The position numbers and the translations under genes were made by a program. This document shows, piece after piece, positions 12,601 to 22,390 of a stretch of 64,000 nt of DNA (the stretch's first letter is position 1; every line of letters begins with the position of its first letter). Source of the DNA: Microglena sp. YARC (Eukaryota; Chlorophyta; Chlorophyceae; Chlamydomonadales; Chlamydomonadaceae); assembly GCA_022414725.1 (NCBI GenBank), contig JAJSRW010001638.1, positions 1-64,000 on the forward strand. Direction: 5' to 3'. A model generated the notes under the pieces. The model made no database searches. It was not told the origin of the DNA and saw only the letters and a list, made by a program, of their open reading frames with translations.

Positions 12601-15600
12601 ACAGGCAAAAACGGGGACTTTAAGATACTTTGGAGCTGCTAATTTTGTTTCTGCCCCCCCCCCCCCACCACATCACACACACAGCACACACACACACACA
12701 CAACACATACACAGCAAGCCCCCTCACATGCCCAACCTAATTCATTGAATGCTCTGCTTTACGTGACATAACATGACATGACAGGCAAAAAGCGGGGGCT
12801 ATAGGTACTTTTTAGCTGCAAACATTGTATGCCCCCCCCCCCCCCCCCCCCCCCCCCCCAAAAAAGAAAACGTATACACACAAGCCCCCCCCCCCACATG
12901 CCCTAACTAATGCTCTGCTGTGACATGACATGACAGGCAAAGTGGGGCTATAGGTACTTCGGAGCTGCTAATATCTTATGCCCCATATTACATCGCAAGC
13001 AAAATTGATATATAGAATTATAATTAATATTACTTATCCATATTACATCGCAGGCAAAAGCGGGGGCTATGCGTGCTTTGGAGCTGCAAATATCGTATGC
13101 CCCACCACCACCACCACCACCACACACACACACTCACCTCATGACATGACATGACATGACAGGCAAAAGCGGGGGCTATCGGTACTTTTTAGCTGCAAAC
13201 ATTGTATGCCCCCCACCACCACCACCACCACCACCACCACCACACACACACGCACATACACAGTCACATACACAGTCACATACACAGTCACATACAGTCA
13301 CACGCGCACACACGCTACATCGCAGGGAAAAGCGGGGGCTATAGGTACTTTGGAGCTGCTAAGGCACTACCTGGAGTTAAAGAGCTCTTTGAAAAGGAGC
13401 CTCCTAGAGTGGTCCGAAAAACCCGCTACCAGATGCACAAGGCCATCGATCCTGATTACTATGGCTTCAGGTTGGTTATAATTAAATACTGTTTAAATTA
13501 ATTACTAAACGATTAATTAACTACATTAATTATTCATGCCATGGAATCAATTAAGTGTTATATTTTTTGATTAATAAATATCTCCTTTGGAAAGGAGCAT
13601 CCGAAGGTGGTCAAAATAAAACGCTGCTACCAGATGTACAAGGCCATCGATCCTGATTACTATGGCTTCAGTTCAGTACTGATTAAATATTATCTAATAT
13701 AATCTCATATAAATGGAGTGAATGGAATTTAATTCAATAGAGTATAATAGAATAGAAATGTAGTGAAGCGGAGTCTCCTAAAGTGGTCTGTTACACCCGA
13801 TGCTACCAGATGCACAAGGCCATCCATCCTGATTACTATGCCTTAGGCCAGTGATGATCAAATATATATAATCTAAATGGAGTGGATGGAATTCAATTCA
13901 ATATAATATAATATAATGTAAATGGAGTGAAACGGAGCCTTCTGAAGTGTCCATAAAACCCGATGCTACCAGATGCACAAGGCCATCCATCCTGATTACT
14001 ATGCCTTCAGGCCAGTGCTGAATATACCCCTTCAATGCTCTTGTTGTGGTGGTGGTGGTGGTGGTGATTGCAGTTATAAAAGTAGTGATAACGCCTGGTG
14101 GGGCGTGGTTTTAAAGGAGCACCGTCTTACGGTGGTAGGGAGCGGGCTGCTACTTTACCTGGACAATGCTACCATGGCGGTTGCAGTCATTGGAGTGGTA
14201 GATGTGGTGGTTGGTGCCACATATGAGAATGTAAGAGTGTGTTTCCAGTGGGGTTTTCGGTCACCGCTGAAGTCCACGTAGGATCCGCTGAAGTCCAGCC
14301 CGGCGAGCACCAAGGATTCTCTCGATGAGGTTGGAGGGCTTTCAGATCATCGATAATTTGACGTCCGCGAGAAACCAGCCCCTGCCCCACTGGAAACACA
14401 CCCTAAGGTGCTTTGATGGACCCACGTTGCTGCAATTATTTCCCTTACAACCGTCGCATGAAGGAGTCCGTACCGCCTGGAAGGCGAAACTTACTATGTA
14501 AAGAGCGTTCAGCATATGGAGCTCCAGTGTATCCTTCAACAACAAGAATTCCTTGTCCACTACCTAGTCTTCACCATAGGTACCACTGGTACCATACCCA
14601 TCACAACTATTACCAACCTCTCCACCTTAGGGATCAGTCGTGAACACGTAGACAAACTCATCTCTGCTGCACAGAGAATATTTTGCCTCCTGTACCAGCA
14701 TTCTTGCCACACGTTGCATGAAGGAGGCCCTACCCCCTGGAAGGTGACACTTACTATGTCTGCCATGGTGACTTTCCCCAGCTGCGGCGTGCGGGAGGGT
14801 CCCCTTAACACCACGCCCCTCCAGGTGTTATCTTATTTTCTTACCTTACAACTTACCCTGGGAAAACTCTGTCAGCCTGCTTGCTGTTTTTATTTTTTAA
14901 GAAAGGATTTTCACCTCGGAGAGTGGCTCTGCATGCACTGGCCCTACACTCGTGTATTTTGGAGTCCTAGCGCTAGCCCTAGACTCGTATATTTGGAATT
15001 GTCCTAGCCCTAGCCCTAGACTCGTGTATGTTGAATTGTCCTAGTGTCCTAGCCCTAGACTCGTGTATTTGGAATTGTCCTAGTGTCCTAACCCTAGCCC
15101 TAGCCCTAGACTCGTGTATTTCAAAATGTCTGAGCATTAGCCCTAGCCCTACATTCGTGGGTTTTGAAATGTCCTAGCCCTAGACTCGTGTATATTGAAT
15201 TGTCGTAGTGCTAGCCCTAGACTCCCGGATTTTGAAATGTGGGCTTTCATTTATTTTCAATTCATTGCTATAAATACGTTTTTAAACATATTAAAACCAC
15301 CCCTATTTGTATTGGGTCTCACTGCAGGGATGAAGATGATGGGGTGCTGGTAAAGACAGAGCCAGAGGCAGAGAAGCTTCTCCGTGCACAGGTGTGTTAG
15401 GTGAAGGAGTGATGATTGCATATCTGTAATCTTGAGGATTGTTGGAAGACCCCCCACCACCACCACACACACACACACACCACCACTGCACACACGTCGG
15501 AGCCAGAGGCAGAGAAGCTTCTCCGTGCACAGGTGTGTTAGTTGAAGGAGTGATGATAGCATATCTGTGATTTTGAGGATGGTTGGATGACTCCCCACCC

Positions 15601-18127
15601 ACCCACCACCACCCCACCCACCACCACCACCACTACCACCACCCACCCACCACACACACACACACACACACACACACACCACCACCACTACACACACGTC
15701 AGAGCCAGAGGCAGAGAAGCTTCTCCGTGCACAGGTGTGTTAGTTGTTGTTGTTAGTTTGAGGCAGTTGTGCACAGGTGTGTTAGGTGTTGTTAGTTGAG
15801 GCAGTTGTGCACAGGTGTGTTAGGTGTTGTTAGTTGAGGCAGTTGTGCACAGGTGTGTTAGGTGTTGTTAGTTGAGGCAGTTGTGCACAGGTGTTGTTAG
15901 TTGAGGCAGTTGTGCACAGGTGTGTTAGGTGTTGTTAGTTGAGGCAGTTGTGCACAGGTGTGTTAGGTGTTGTTAGTTGAGGCAGTTGTGCACAGGTGTG
16001 TTAGGTGTTGTTAGTTGAGGCAGTTGTGCACAGGTGTGTTAGGTGTTGTTAGTTGAGGCAGTTGTGCACAGGTGTGTTAGGTGTTGTTAGTTGAGGCAGT
16101 TGTGCACAGGTGTGTTAGGTGTTGTGAGTTGAGGCAGTTGTGCACAGGTGTGTTAGGTGTTGTTAGTTGAGGCAGTTGTGCACAGGTGTGTTAGGTGTTG
16201 TGAGTTGAGGCAGTTGTGCACAGGTGTGTTAGGTGTTGTTAGTTGAGGCAGTTGTGCACAGGTGTTGTTAGTTGAGGCAGTTGTGCACAGGTGTGTTAGG
16301 TGTTGTTAGTTGAGGCAGTTGTGCACAGGTGTGTTAGGTGTTGTTAGTTGAGGCAGTTGTGCACAGGTGTGTTAGGTGTTGTTAGTTGAGGCAGTTGTGC
16401 ACAGGTGTGTTAGGTGTTGTTGTTAGTTGAGGCAGTTGTGCACAGGTGTGTTAGGTGTTGTATGTTGAGGCAGTTGTGCACAGGTGTGTTAGGTGTTGTT
16501 AGTTGAGGCAGTTGTGCACAGGTGTGTTAGGTGTTGTTAGTTGAGGCAGTTGTGCACAGGTGTGTTAGGTGTTGTTAGTTGAGGCAGTTGTGCACAGGTG
16601 TGTTAGGTGTTGTTAGTTGAGGCAGTTGTGCACAGGTGTGTTAGGTGTTGTTAGTTGAGGCAGTTGTGCACAGGTGTGTTAGGTGAAGGAGTGATGATTG
16701 CATATCTGTGATTCCAATGATGGTTGGAAGACCCCACCACCACCACCACCACCACACTCACACACGCAGATGTTGTAGAGCAGGCAGTTGTGTTGGTGAG
16801 GGAGTGCTGATTATATATATCCCACATCCCCCTTCCCATATCTCTTCCCCACCCCCACCTCCATCCCCCCTCCCCCTATCTCTTCCCCTCACACCCCCAC
16901 CTCCATCCCCCCCACACACATACACACACCATTTTCATCCCCTTTTCCACCTCGATCTCCGCCTCCCCCTGTCTCATCCCCCGCCCCCCCACCCTTACCC
17001 ACCTCCATCCCCCCCCACACGCACCACCACGACCACCACCTCCATCCCCCCCCCACACACACCACCACCACCTCTATCTCCCCTCCCCCTATCTCTTCCC
17101 CACCCCCACCTCCATCCCCCCCTCCCCCTATCTCTTCCCCCTCACACCCCCACCTCCATCCCCCCCACACACATACACACACCATTTTCATCCCCTTTCC
17201 CACCTCGATCTCCGCCTCCCCCTGTCTCATCCCCCGCCCCCACCCCCACCCACCTCCATCCCCCCCACACGCACCACCACGACACACACCTCCATCCCCC
17301 CCCACACACCACCACCACCACCTCTATCTCCCCCTCCCCCTATCTCTTCCCCCCCCCACCCTCCATCCCCCCCCCACACACTCCACCACCACCACCTCTA
17401 TCTCCCCCTCCCCCTATCTCTTCCCCCCCCCCACCTCCATCCCCCCCCCCCCACTCCACCACCACCACCTCTATCTCCCCCTTCCCCGATCTCTTCCCCC
17501 CCCCACCTCCATCCCCCCTCCCCCTATCTCTTCCCCCCACGCCCACCTCCATCCCCCCCCCACCCCCCCGCCTGTACCCCCCCCCCCCACACACACACAC
17601 ACACACACACACCTCCATCCCCCCCCCCACACACACCACCACCATCCCCTCCCCCTATCTCTTCCCCCGCCCACACACCCACTTCCATCCCCCACCACCA
17701 CCCCGCCCCCTATCTATTCCCCGCTACCACCTCCATATACCCTGCCATCTATCTCTCCCTTCCCCCCCCTCCATCCCCCCCCCTCCCTCACCTCTATCCC
17801 CACCACACACACCACACACACCACACACACACACACACCACCACACCCCTTTTCCAAACACAGGCGATGCTAGAGTGGGAGGAGAAGGAAATGGAACGCC
17901 AAGCAGCGTTCGCCGAAACACACGGTCCTGAGGCTGCTAAGTTGAGGGAGGCCGCTGCTGCGGGTGAAGAAGAGGATAGGTATGTGGCATATGTGCCTCT
18001 GCCGGACCAGAAAGCCATCGAGCTGCGTGTTCTGGAGAAGAAGAAGGCAGATTTGATCAACAAATACGCATCAGAGGCATTGTTAGGGCAGCAGGAAGAA
18101 GCTAAGGACATGCTTAATGTCCGATGA
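9603..18127 (+). CDS. ISY1: ISY1 pre-mRNA splicing factor, six exons
   Basis: ISY1 is a component of the NineTeen (Prp19) complex that joins the activated spliceosome in the nucleus. Proposed exons: 9603-9625, 9720-9907, 11765-11909, 13326-13470, 15328-15391, 17864-18127. The order of family motifs is complete: MARNAER at the start, [81 protein letters not shown], then a charged helical C-terminus ending MLNVR and TGA. The product is about 275 residues, close to the family's usual 260-290. Exons 3-6 join in frame. The junctions 1/2 and 2/3 do not join cleanly (see findings), so either small sequence errors or mutations exist. Introns 2-5 are filled with degenerate copies of adjacent exon ends. 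The family call is firm; exact N-terminal splicing is not. Confidence 0.9.
9720..9907 (+). CDS. ISY1: ISY1 exon 2
   Basis: It encodes [38 protein letters not shown] and QNAGLGEHR, the most conserved N-terminal ISY1 block. Acceptor CTCACAG, donor AG|GTGGGG; the exon ends in phase 2. Confidence 0.88.
9908..11764 (+). repeat. ISY1 intron 2: about 11 echoes of the exon-3 5' end
   Basis: The segment GATGACTTGCATCACTGCAG followed by AATTC..GACTTGAAC recurs before the real exon 3, near 10555, 10655, 10750, 10820, 10950, 11045, 11173, 11290, 11404, 11512 and 11620. Copies get longer and closer to the exon towards 3'. Several later ones stay open, for example [16 protein letters not shown] at about 11310. 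A (GGT)n run at 10117-10145 follows the donor; CAT/CCA microsatellites separate the copies. Confidence 0.8.
11765..11909 (+). CDS. ISY1: ISY1 exon 3
   Basis: It encodes [28 protein letters not shown] and a spacer ending NNTGPMQ. The acceptor is CTGCAG and the donor AAG|GTATG. At 145 nt it is two bases longer than needed to continue from phase 2 of exon 2; the surplus lies in AATTCGGGTGACTTG at its start. Confidence 0.85.
11910..13325 (+). repeat. ISY1 intron 3: donor echoes then acceptor echoes
   Basis: Near the 5' side GGTCCAATGCAAGGTATG, which spans the exon-3 donor, recurs near 12003, 12068 and 12173. Near the 3' side ACAGGCAAAAGCGGGGGCTA followed by GGTACTTTGGAGCTGC, which spans the exon-4 acceptor, recurs near 12444, 12600, 12780, 12932, 13050 and 13159 before the real exon. 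Long C runs and CA/CCA repeats sit between acceptor echoes. Confidence 0.85.
13326..13470 (+). CDS. ISY1: ISY1 exon 4
   Basis: It encodes [37 protein letters not shown] and DPDYYGF, the central signature of ISY1. Acceptor CATCGCAG, donor TTCAG|GTTGG. It joins exon 3 in phase 1 and exon 5 in phase 2 without error. Confidence 0.92.
13570..14020 (+). repeat. Three echoes of the ISY1 exon-4 3' end
   Basis: GGAGC..AAG.GGTC, CCAGATGCACAAGGCCATC and CTGATTACTATG recur near 13600-13672, 13775-13850 and 13935-14010, separated by AT-rich spacers that also resemble each other (TATAATCT, AATGGAGTG). Confidence 0.82.
14087..14192 (-). mobile_element. tRNA-SINE, headless partial copy (S1)
   Basis: On the minus strand it carries the SINE body (ACCGCCATGGTAGC-like, CCAGGTAAAGTAGCAGCCCG-like) and the tail hairpin ACGCCCCACCAGGCGTTATC. 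The tRNA-derived head is missing. It lies in ISY1 intron 4. Confidence 0.75.
14237..14401. mobile_element. MITE-like element with 17-bp perfect terminal inverted repeats
   Basis: GTGTGTTTCCAGTGGGG at 14237-14253 is the exact reverse complement of 14385-14401. The 165-bp unit has no coding capacity. I could not fix a target-site duplication. It sits in ISY1 intron 4. Confidence 0.45.
14757..14833 (+). mobile_element. SINE-tail relative, type-2 body
   Basis: TTTCCCCAGCTGCGGCGTGC, then GGAGGGTCCCC, then the tail CACGCCCCTCCAGGTGTTAT. The copy at 18937-19000 on the minus strand shares this different body with the same hairpin-type tail, so at least two bodies use one tail. Confidence 0.55.
14939..15235 (+). 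repeat. CCCTAG-rich minisatellite
   Basis: AGCCCTAGACTCGTGTAT followed by TTGAATTGTCCTAG-like spacers repeats about eight times with variable CCCTAG runs. It lies in ISY1 intron 4. Confidence 0.75.
15328..15391 (+). CDS. ISY1: ISY1 exon 5
   Basis: It encodes [20 protein letters not shown] and Q after completing the R of YYGFR. Acceptor ACTGCAG, donor GCACAG|GTGTG. This donor is the sequence amplified in the following intron. Confidence 0.9.
15490..15745 (+). repeat. Two echoes of the ISY1 exon-5 3' end
   Basis: CAGAGCCAGAGGCAGAGAAG and TTCTCCGTGCACAG|GTGTG are repeated at about 15498-15534 and 15702-15742, each preceded by CA/CCA repeats. Confidence 0.88.
15741..16690 (+). repeat. 38-bp minisatellite built on the ISY1 exon-5 donor
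   Basis: About 25 tandem units of roughly 38 bp, each containing GTGCACAGGTGTGTTAGGTG plus TTGTTAGTTGAGGCAGTT. The core GTGCACAG|GTGTGTTAG is the exon-5 5' splice site with its last eight exon bases. Units vary by short deletions and single changes. Confidence 0.93.
16830..17855 (+). repeat. C-rich pyrimidine/CA low-complexity tract before ISY1 exon 6
   Basis: CCTCCATCCCCCC, CACACACACCACCACC and CCCCTATCTCTTCCCC alternate for about 1 kb on the sense strand. It yields long proline/histidine-rich frames with no sign of selection. It ends at the exon-6 acceptor. Confidence 0.9.
17864..18127 (+). CDS. ISY1: ISY1 exon 6 (C-terminus)
   Basis: It encodes [18 protein letters not shown], a [17 protein letters not shown] segment, [18 protein letters not shown] and ends KDMLNVR-TGA. 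Acceptor CAAACACAG. It is a charged helical tail as in other ISY1 proteins. Confidence 0.9.
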   Translation, partial: AMLEWEEKEMERQAAFAETHGPEAAKLREAAAAGEEEDRYVAYVPLPDQKAIELRVLEKKKADLINKYASEALLGQQEEAKDMLNVR

Positions 18128-18345
18128 GCTTAATGCTCAATGTCCGATGAGCTTAATGCTTAATGTCCGATGAGCTTAATGCTTAATGTGAGATGAGCTT
18201 AATGCTCAATGTGAGATGAGCTTCAAATACGCATCAGAGGCATTGTTAGGGCAGCAGGAAGAAGCCAAGGACATGCTTAATGTTCGATGAGCTTAATGCT
18301 CAATGTGAGATGAGCTTAATGCTTAACGGGAGATGAGCTTTGGAG
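18112..18345 (+). repeat. Repeat of the ISY1 stop region
   Basis: A roughly 24-bp unit GAGCTTAATGCTCAATGT..GAT repeats after the stop codon, and at 18223-18290 a longer copy of the exon-6 end (AAATACGCATCAGAGGCATT ... GACATGCTTAATGTTCGATG) reappears. More decayed copies lie near 19020-19200. Confidence 0.85.
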
Positions 18346-18347
18346 AG

Positions 18348-18512
18348 TGTTGGCAACGGAACGACAGGTGGCAATCATGGACATGACTGAAGCCAGTTAG
18401 TTATGAGACAGTTGGCTGACATGTCAGACTTCGTCTCGGTCGTCGGACGTCGGACGTTCAGACAAACGGACAATGGGGTGAATCTGGGGGCTCCCGCTCC
18501 CCACGAGGGACC
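18348..18512 (+). repeat. Dispersed repeat R4
   Basis: GTTGGCAACGGAAC..., AGCCAGTTAGTTATGA, CAGTTGGCTGAC, CGTCGGAC... and GAATCTGGGGGCTCC match, in opposite orientation, 30335-30505. Fragments of its end occur at 18777-18812 and 23020-23063. Confidence 0.7.
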
Positions 18513-18528
18513 ACGGCTTTGATGGTAA

Positions 18529-18743
18529 AAGGAAATGATAGCGCCTGGTGGGGCGTGGTATTAAGGGAACCCGTCGTGCGCAGGAAGAGAGCAATCTTCT
18601 ACCTCAACTGGACAAGCTACCATCGCAGTTGACAACGACCTGCAACGCTCAGGGCGACCGTAGGGGGGATCGAACCCCCGACCCTGCATCCTCAAAGCGA
18701 TTTGGTGTACCACTAGACCAATTGATTCGCTGAAAGGGACTAG
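18529..18743 (-). mobile_element. tRNA-SINE, full-length type-A copy (S3)
   Basis: Minus strand: CCCTTTCAGCGAATCAATTG, box A-like TGGTCTAGTGG, box B-like GGTTCGATCCCCC, body GGTCGTTGTCAACTGCGATG, tail ACGCCCCACCAGGCGCTATC. GGCTTTGATGGTAA flanks both sides (18515-18528 and 18744-18757), a 14-bp target-site duplication. Confidence 0.85.
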
Positions 18744-18936
18744 GGCTTTGATGGTAACAGTATCCTGGTTCCCATGATGAATCTGGAGGCTCCGGCTCCC
18801 CAGGAGGAGGGCTTTGCCAATGAGCTTTCTCCGCATGGTGGAACTTGGGCTTTGATGGTTACGGTGTCCCGGTTCCCAATGTGAGATGAATTCCATTGCT
18901 GTGTGTTGTAGAGAAGAGGAAGGCAGGAAACAAAAG

Positions 18937-19000
18937 TAACGCCTGGAGGGGCGTGGTGTTACGGGGACCCTCCCGCACGCTGCAGCTGGGGAAAGTCATC
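18937..19000 (-). mobile_element. SINE-tail relative, type-2 body
   Basis: The antisense copy reads AACGCCTGGAGGGGCGTGGT then GGGACCCTCCCGCACGC and TGCAGCTGGGGAAAGTC, matching 14757-14833. Confidence 0.55.
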
Positions 19001-19339
19001 ATTGAAGACTCCATCTCAAAATATGTCTCAGAAGCAGACTTAATCTCAAAATATGTCTTGAGCGTTGTTAGATCAGCAACAGGGGGCAAAAGGCATTAAT
19101 GCTCAATGAGAGTTGATATTTCTCAAAATATGTCTCAGAGGCGTAATTAGTTCAGCAACAAGGGGCACAAGACATTGATGCTCAATGGGAGTTGAGATTT
19201 CTCCAAAAATTGGGATGGGTTGGATAGCATTGTTATGTGGAACTCTGGGCTGCTCGCCGTCTTCCCATCCCAAGTCCCCCCGTGCGACACCGACGGAAAG
19301 CAGGGAGCATCCTATGCGGATGCAGCTTGGGCTCAGGGC

Positions 19340-19910
19340 ATTCTCTCGTGCTCTGCTCTATGTCAGGTGTATTATTCCCACATGCTTGCCCTTTGGTCAG
19401 TGTAGAGTGGGCATGTGATGTTTAGGACCTAGGGCAGTTGGATGTGCTCAAAGATGTGAGGATCCCACGTGCCTGCCATTTGGTCAGTGTGGAGTGAGCA
19501 TGTGAGGTTTCATACCCAGGGCATTCTTTCGTGCTCTATGTCTTCAGGTATATTCCCACGAGCTTGCCCTTTGGTCAGTGTAGAGTGGGCTTGTGAGGTT
19601 TCGACAATTAGCTCAATGGCTGAGCTCGTTTAAATCCGGCAGAGGGTGCGGGGTTCGAACCCCTACGGGTGCGCTCTAGTGTTCGCGGTCGCTGTCAACC
19701 GCCATGGTAGCTTTGTCCAGGTAAAGTAGCAGCCCGTTCCTACCGCCGTAGGACGGGGCTCCCTTAATACCACGCCCCACCAGGCGTTATCATTTCCTTT
19801 AGAGTGGGCATGTGATGTTTCGGACCTAGGGCCTAGCACCTGAAGATCCCTCGTGCTTGACCAAAGGTCGGTGTGGAGTGAGCATGTTCTGTTTCGGACC
19901 TAGGGCAGTG
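19340..19910 (+). repeat. Tandem repeat interrupted by a SINE
   Basis: A unit containing CTTGCCCTTTGGTCAGTGTA and GAGTGGGCATGTGATGTTT repeats about four times (near 19385, 19475, 19565 and 19800-19890). SINE S4 sits inside the array. Confidence 0.7.
19605..19797 (+). mobile_element. tRNA-SINE, full-length type-B copy (S4)
   Basis: The head has box A TTAGCTCAATGGCTGAGC and box B GGTTCGAACCCC. Body GGTCGCTGTCAACCGCCATG, GTCCAGGTAAAGTAGCAGCC; tail ACGCCCCACCAGGCGTTATC. The head differs from the type-A copies while body and tail are shared. The 5' acceptor strand does not pair with the 3' side, so it is not a functional tRNA gene. Confidence 0.82.
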
Positions 19911-19915
19911 TGTAT

Positions 19916-20106
19916 CAGGGTACTACTTCTTGTCAAATTGGTCAGCGCTGTAAGCGCACAAACGTCGAATTGGTCAGTGCTTTTTTGTGCAAAAAGCGCA
20001 AAAACTGCGCGCTGCGTCCACAGGGGGGTGAAAAATCTGCGCGAAACGCGCAGAGGGGCGCAAAAAGGTAGCGCGCCACCACGGGTGCGTATCTTAACAG
20101 TCCTGG
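19916..20106 (+). mobile_element. hAT-like MITE family 1, 3'-damaged copy
   Basis: It starts CAGGGTACTAC and contains TTGTCAAATTGGTCAGCGCT, CAAAAACTGCGCG and GCGCGCCACCACGGGTGCG as in the copies at 44371 and 45331. The 3' terminal repeat is replaced by a dispersed repeat that starts ACAGTCCTGGGGTAGCC. Confidence 0.65.
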
Positions 20107-20180
20107 GGTAGCCAAATAGGCTGAAGGGATTTGCCCAAACTTAAACATTGGAAAGGCAGTTTAATAAACAAGCACAGGAT
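20092..20180 (+). repeat. Dispersed repeat R3
   Basis: ACAGTCC.GGGGTAG.CCAAA, GGGA.TTGCCCAA and AAGCAC recur at 20371-20460, 36903-36990 and, reversed, 38665-38716. The copies are short and diverged; class unknown. Confidence 0.6.
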
Positions 20181-20539
20181 AACTGAGCCCCAACAAGTAA
20201 AACGACGTCGGCCAAGTGTTTGTACTATGCAGGTGATTTATCTTGCGTTTTTTTGCAGGTCTCTTGCCACCTTTGTTAATAAATGTAACAATATGGGTGT
20301 GCACAATAGCTGAGCATCACACGTGCCTGCACCATCCAGTGTGCATGTCAATTTCCGGTTTTGTTGTTGTTGTTACAATCTAGGGGTAGGCCAAAGAGAC
20401 TAGAGAGACTTGCCCGACTGTGACAGGAGGGGCTAAACCAAAAAAGCACATTAAAGCACGGTGTCAAACTTGAACTTGATTAAATGTTGCGTGTCAAAGG
20501 GTGGTATGGTAACAGGCTGGCATGAGGAGGGTACATTTT

Positions 20540-20615
20540 CAAGAGAACTCGATTTTTGTAGCAGAGCTCCAGCCGATTTGGCTGCTCGCCCTCTTCGGCA
20601 ATAAAATTAATTTCT
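20540..20615 (+). mobile_element. Short retroposon-like repeat R5, copy 1
   Basis: AGAGCTCCAGCCGATTTGGC, TGCTCGCCCTCTTCGGCAAT. Related to 20763-20835 and to 54573-54677 (opposite strand), where a clear target-site duplication exists. Confidence 0.55.
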
Positions 20616-20762
20616 TGGGGGAAAGGAAAAGCTATCAAAACAATCAAAACTATAAGCATACTTTTCAAATCGTACTACATTTTAATGAGAGCAAGAACCT
20701 ATTTGTTTTGGTTACGTGGGCAGTTACATAGCTTTTATTTTCAGCTACCAGCAGCAGATTCT

Positions 20763-20835
20763 ATGACTTGAACTTAAACTTGGCTGCATAGCTCCAGCCT
20801 GGAATTTGGCTGTTCACCGTTTTCGGCAGTAAATC
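20763..20835 (+). mobile_element. Short retroposon-like repeat R5, copy 2
   Basis: ACTTGAACTTAAACTTGGCT, ATAGCTCCAGCCTGGAATTT, TCGGCAGTAAA. Same family as 20540 and 54573. Confidence 0.55.
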
Positions 20836-20854
20836 CAATCTCTTCATACATTCA

Positions 20855-21180
20855 TGGATCAACAGAGGTAGCTTCGCAAGACCTTCACTTCTGTATTGCA
20901 CATCAGATAATGTAGAGGAATTATTTTGCTTTCAGATTAGGAAATCAGGTTCTGGTACTTTCTTCTCGCATTCGGCAAGGCTTGTTATAGTGCTTATATG
21001 CCGTAGCCCGTGGCACACGAAGGTAACTACGAGAGATCGCTGTCCACCCTGTCCAGTCAGCTATTGACTTGGTTGGTTGGACCGCTGGCGTGTACCGCAT
21101 CTTAGAAATGCCCTGCTATTAATCGACTGCACATCTCTCTAGATGCTTAACGATATAAATCCAATAACTATAAAAAGGCT
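20855..21180 (+). repeat. Diverged dispersed repeats, LTR-like segment
   Basis: GCACATCAG.TAATGTAGAGG at about 20900 matches 37582-37610. The segment 20988-21165 (GTTATAGTGCTTATATGCCG ... GATATAAATCC) aligns loosely with 38825-39050 (GTTACGGTACGGCTTATAGG ... GATATAAATCG). Each contains a TATA-like GATATAAATC, which fits a worn solo LTR, but no ends could be defined. Confidence 0.4.
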
Positions 21181-21189
21181 TCGTCAGTA

Positions 21190-21305
21190 ACTCAGTATAT
21201 TCAAAGCAGTTTGTCAGCCAGTACATTCAAAGCAGCCAGTACATTCAAAGCAGATTCTAATCAGTAGATCCAAAGCAGATTCTAGTCAGTACATTTAAAG
21301 CAGAC
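21190..21305 (+). repeat. About 25-bp tandem repeat
   Basis: CAGTACATTCAAAGCAG with variable spacers repeats about five times. Confidence 0.7.
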
Positions 21306-22078
21306 ACTAGGCAGCTTCCGAGACTGCCACTGGGCCACACCCTGAGATGGCAGGAGCAACGGAGGGCTGACGTCAGCTTCCAGGTGCAATGAGCTGTTTA
21401 AGGTTTGGACGAAGAGAGATCCCGGGGAGCTGTCTAGAAGCTCCTGCTCGTTGCTGAAAAGAAAAGCCATGGTCTGGGTGTAGCCTGTGTCAGGCAAGTT
21501 CTCAGGAGTCAGAAGGGCTTGGACCAGATGGGAGGGATGCCACGAGAGGGGGTGGGGGTGGGGGCCTGGGGTGGGGTGGGGTGGGGTGGGGTGGGGGGCT
21601 AGGCCGTGGAATCCCTCCCCTCAGGCTTGAACCACATAACGTTCTATACTTCCCTTCCAGGCCACCCCGGGAAGCCACCCCCTCCACCACCCCGCACCCG
21701 CACCCGGGCCCCGCACCCTCCCGCACCCCCTGTACTCCACCAGCGGCGACCACAGGGGTTACCACGAGTTACCATGCCTGCGGTACCACGGTTTCGTTCA
21801 CGCGGGCTGCGTGGCTGTCAAAAACAGGCAGTTGATACGGGCACCAACAGATGCGCTTGTCCATTGCACATCAGCCAAGTTTCGCGATCCAGCCTGTCTG
21901 ACTTTTGGCGCCTCTGGTCCAACACCCATAATCTGCTGGCATCGAATTCGAAGTTTCCATGTGCCAAACGGATATCTTCCATCTCCTGCCATTGTTCGCG
22001 CACTGCAGCCTACCTTCCCGAACGGGATTTGAACTCGTCGACCTAGTTTGCTCAAGACTGTAGGTCACTCCAACAGCC

Positions 22079-22390
22079 ATGCAGGCTGCAAAGGACTTCG
22101 TCAACTTAGCTGCACAAGACTTGAAAGATCTGATCATAGACGTCTCTAAGAACATCTCAAAACCAGCTGAACATTCTCAAGAAGTTTCTAGCAGTCATCC
22201 AAGATCAGGGGGGGTGGGGCCCGTCTCCACAGCACTAGCTCAGGCCTCATCATCAGCACAACCTTTCGAGGCACGGGTACATCGTTTCCAACAGGAGCTT
22301 TCAGCCAGCCGGGTAAACATCCATGCCATCAAGCGCCTTGCGTTTGATGGGATTCCCGATCACGAGAATCTTAGAGCCACGGTTTGGAAG
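22079..22390 (+). CDS. TBC1D13: TBC1D13-like exon 1
   Basis: 104 codons from ATG (MQAAKDFVNLAAQDLKD) to ATVWK|GTATG. I chose this ATG because it is the first in frame after upstream stops. The Ser/Gln-rich first 70 residues are variable; FEARVHRFQQEL to LRATVWK is the conserved N-terminus of TBC1D13. Confidence 0.88.

Noticed and set aside
16708..17931. 407-codon Pro/His-rich frame
   Set aside because: Pyrimidine/CA low complexity in ISY1 intron 5; it overlaps exon 6 in the wrong frame.
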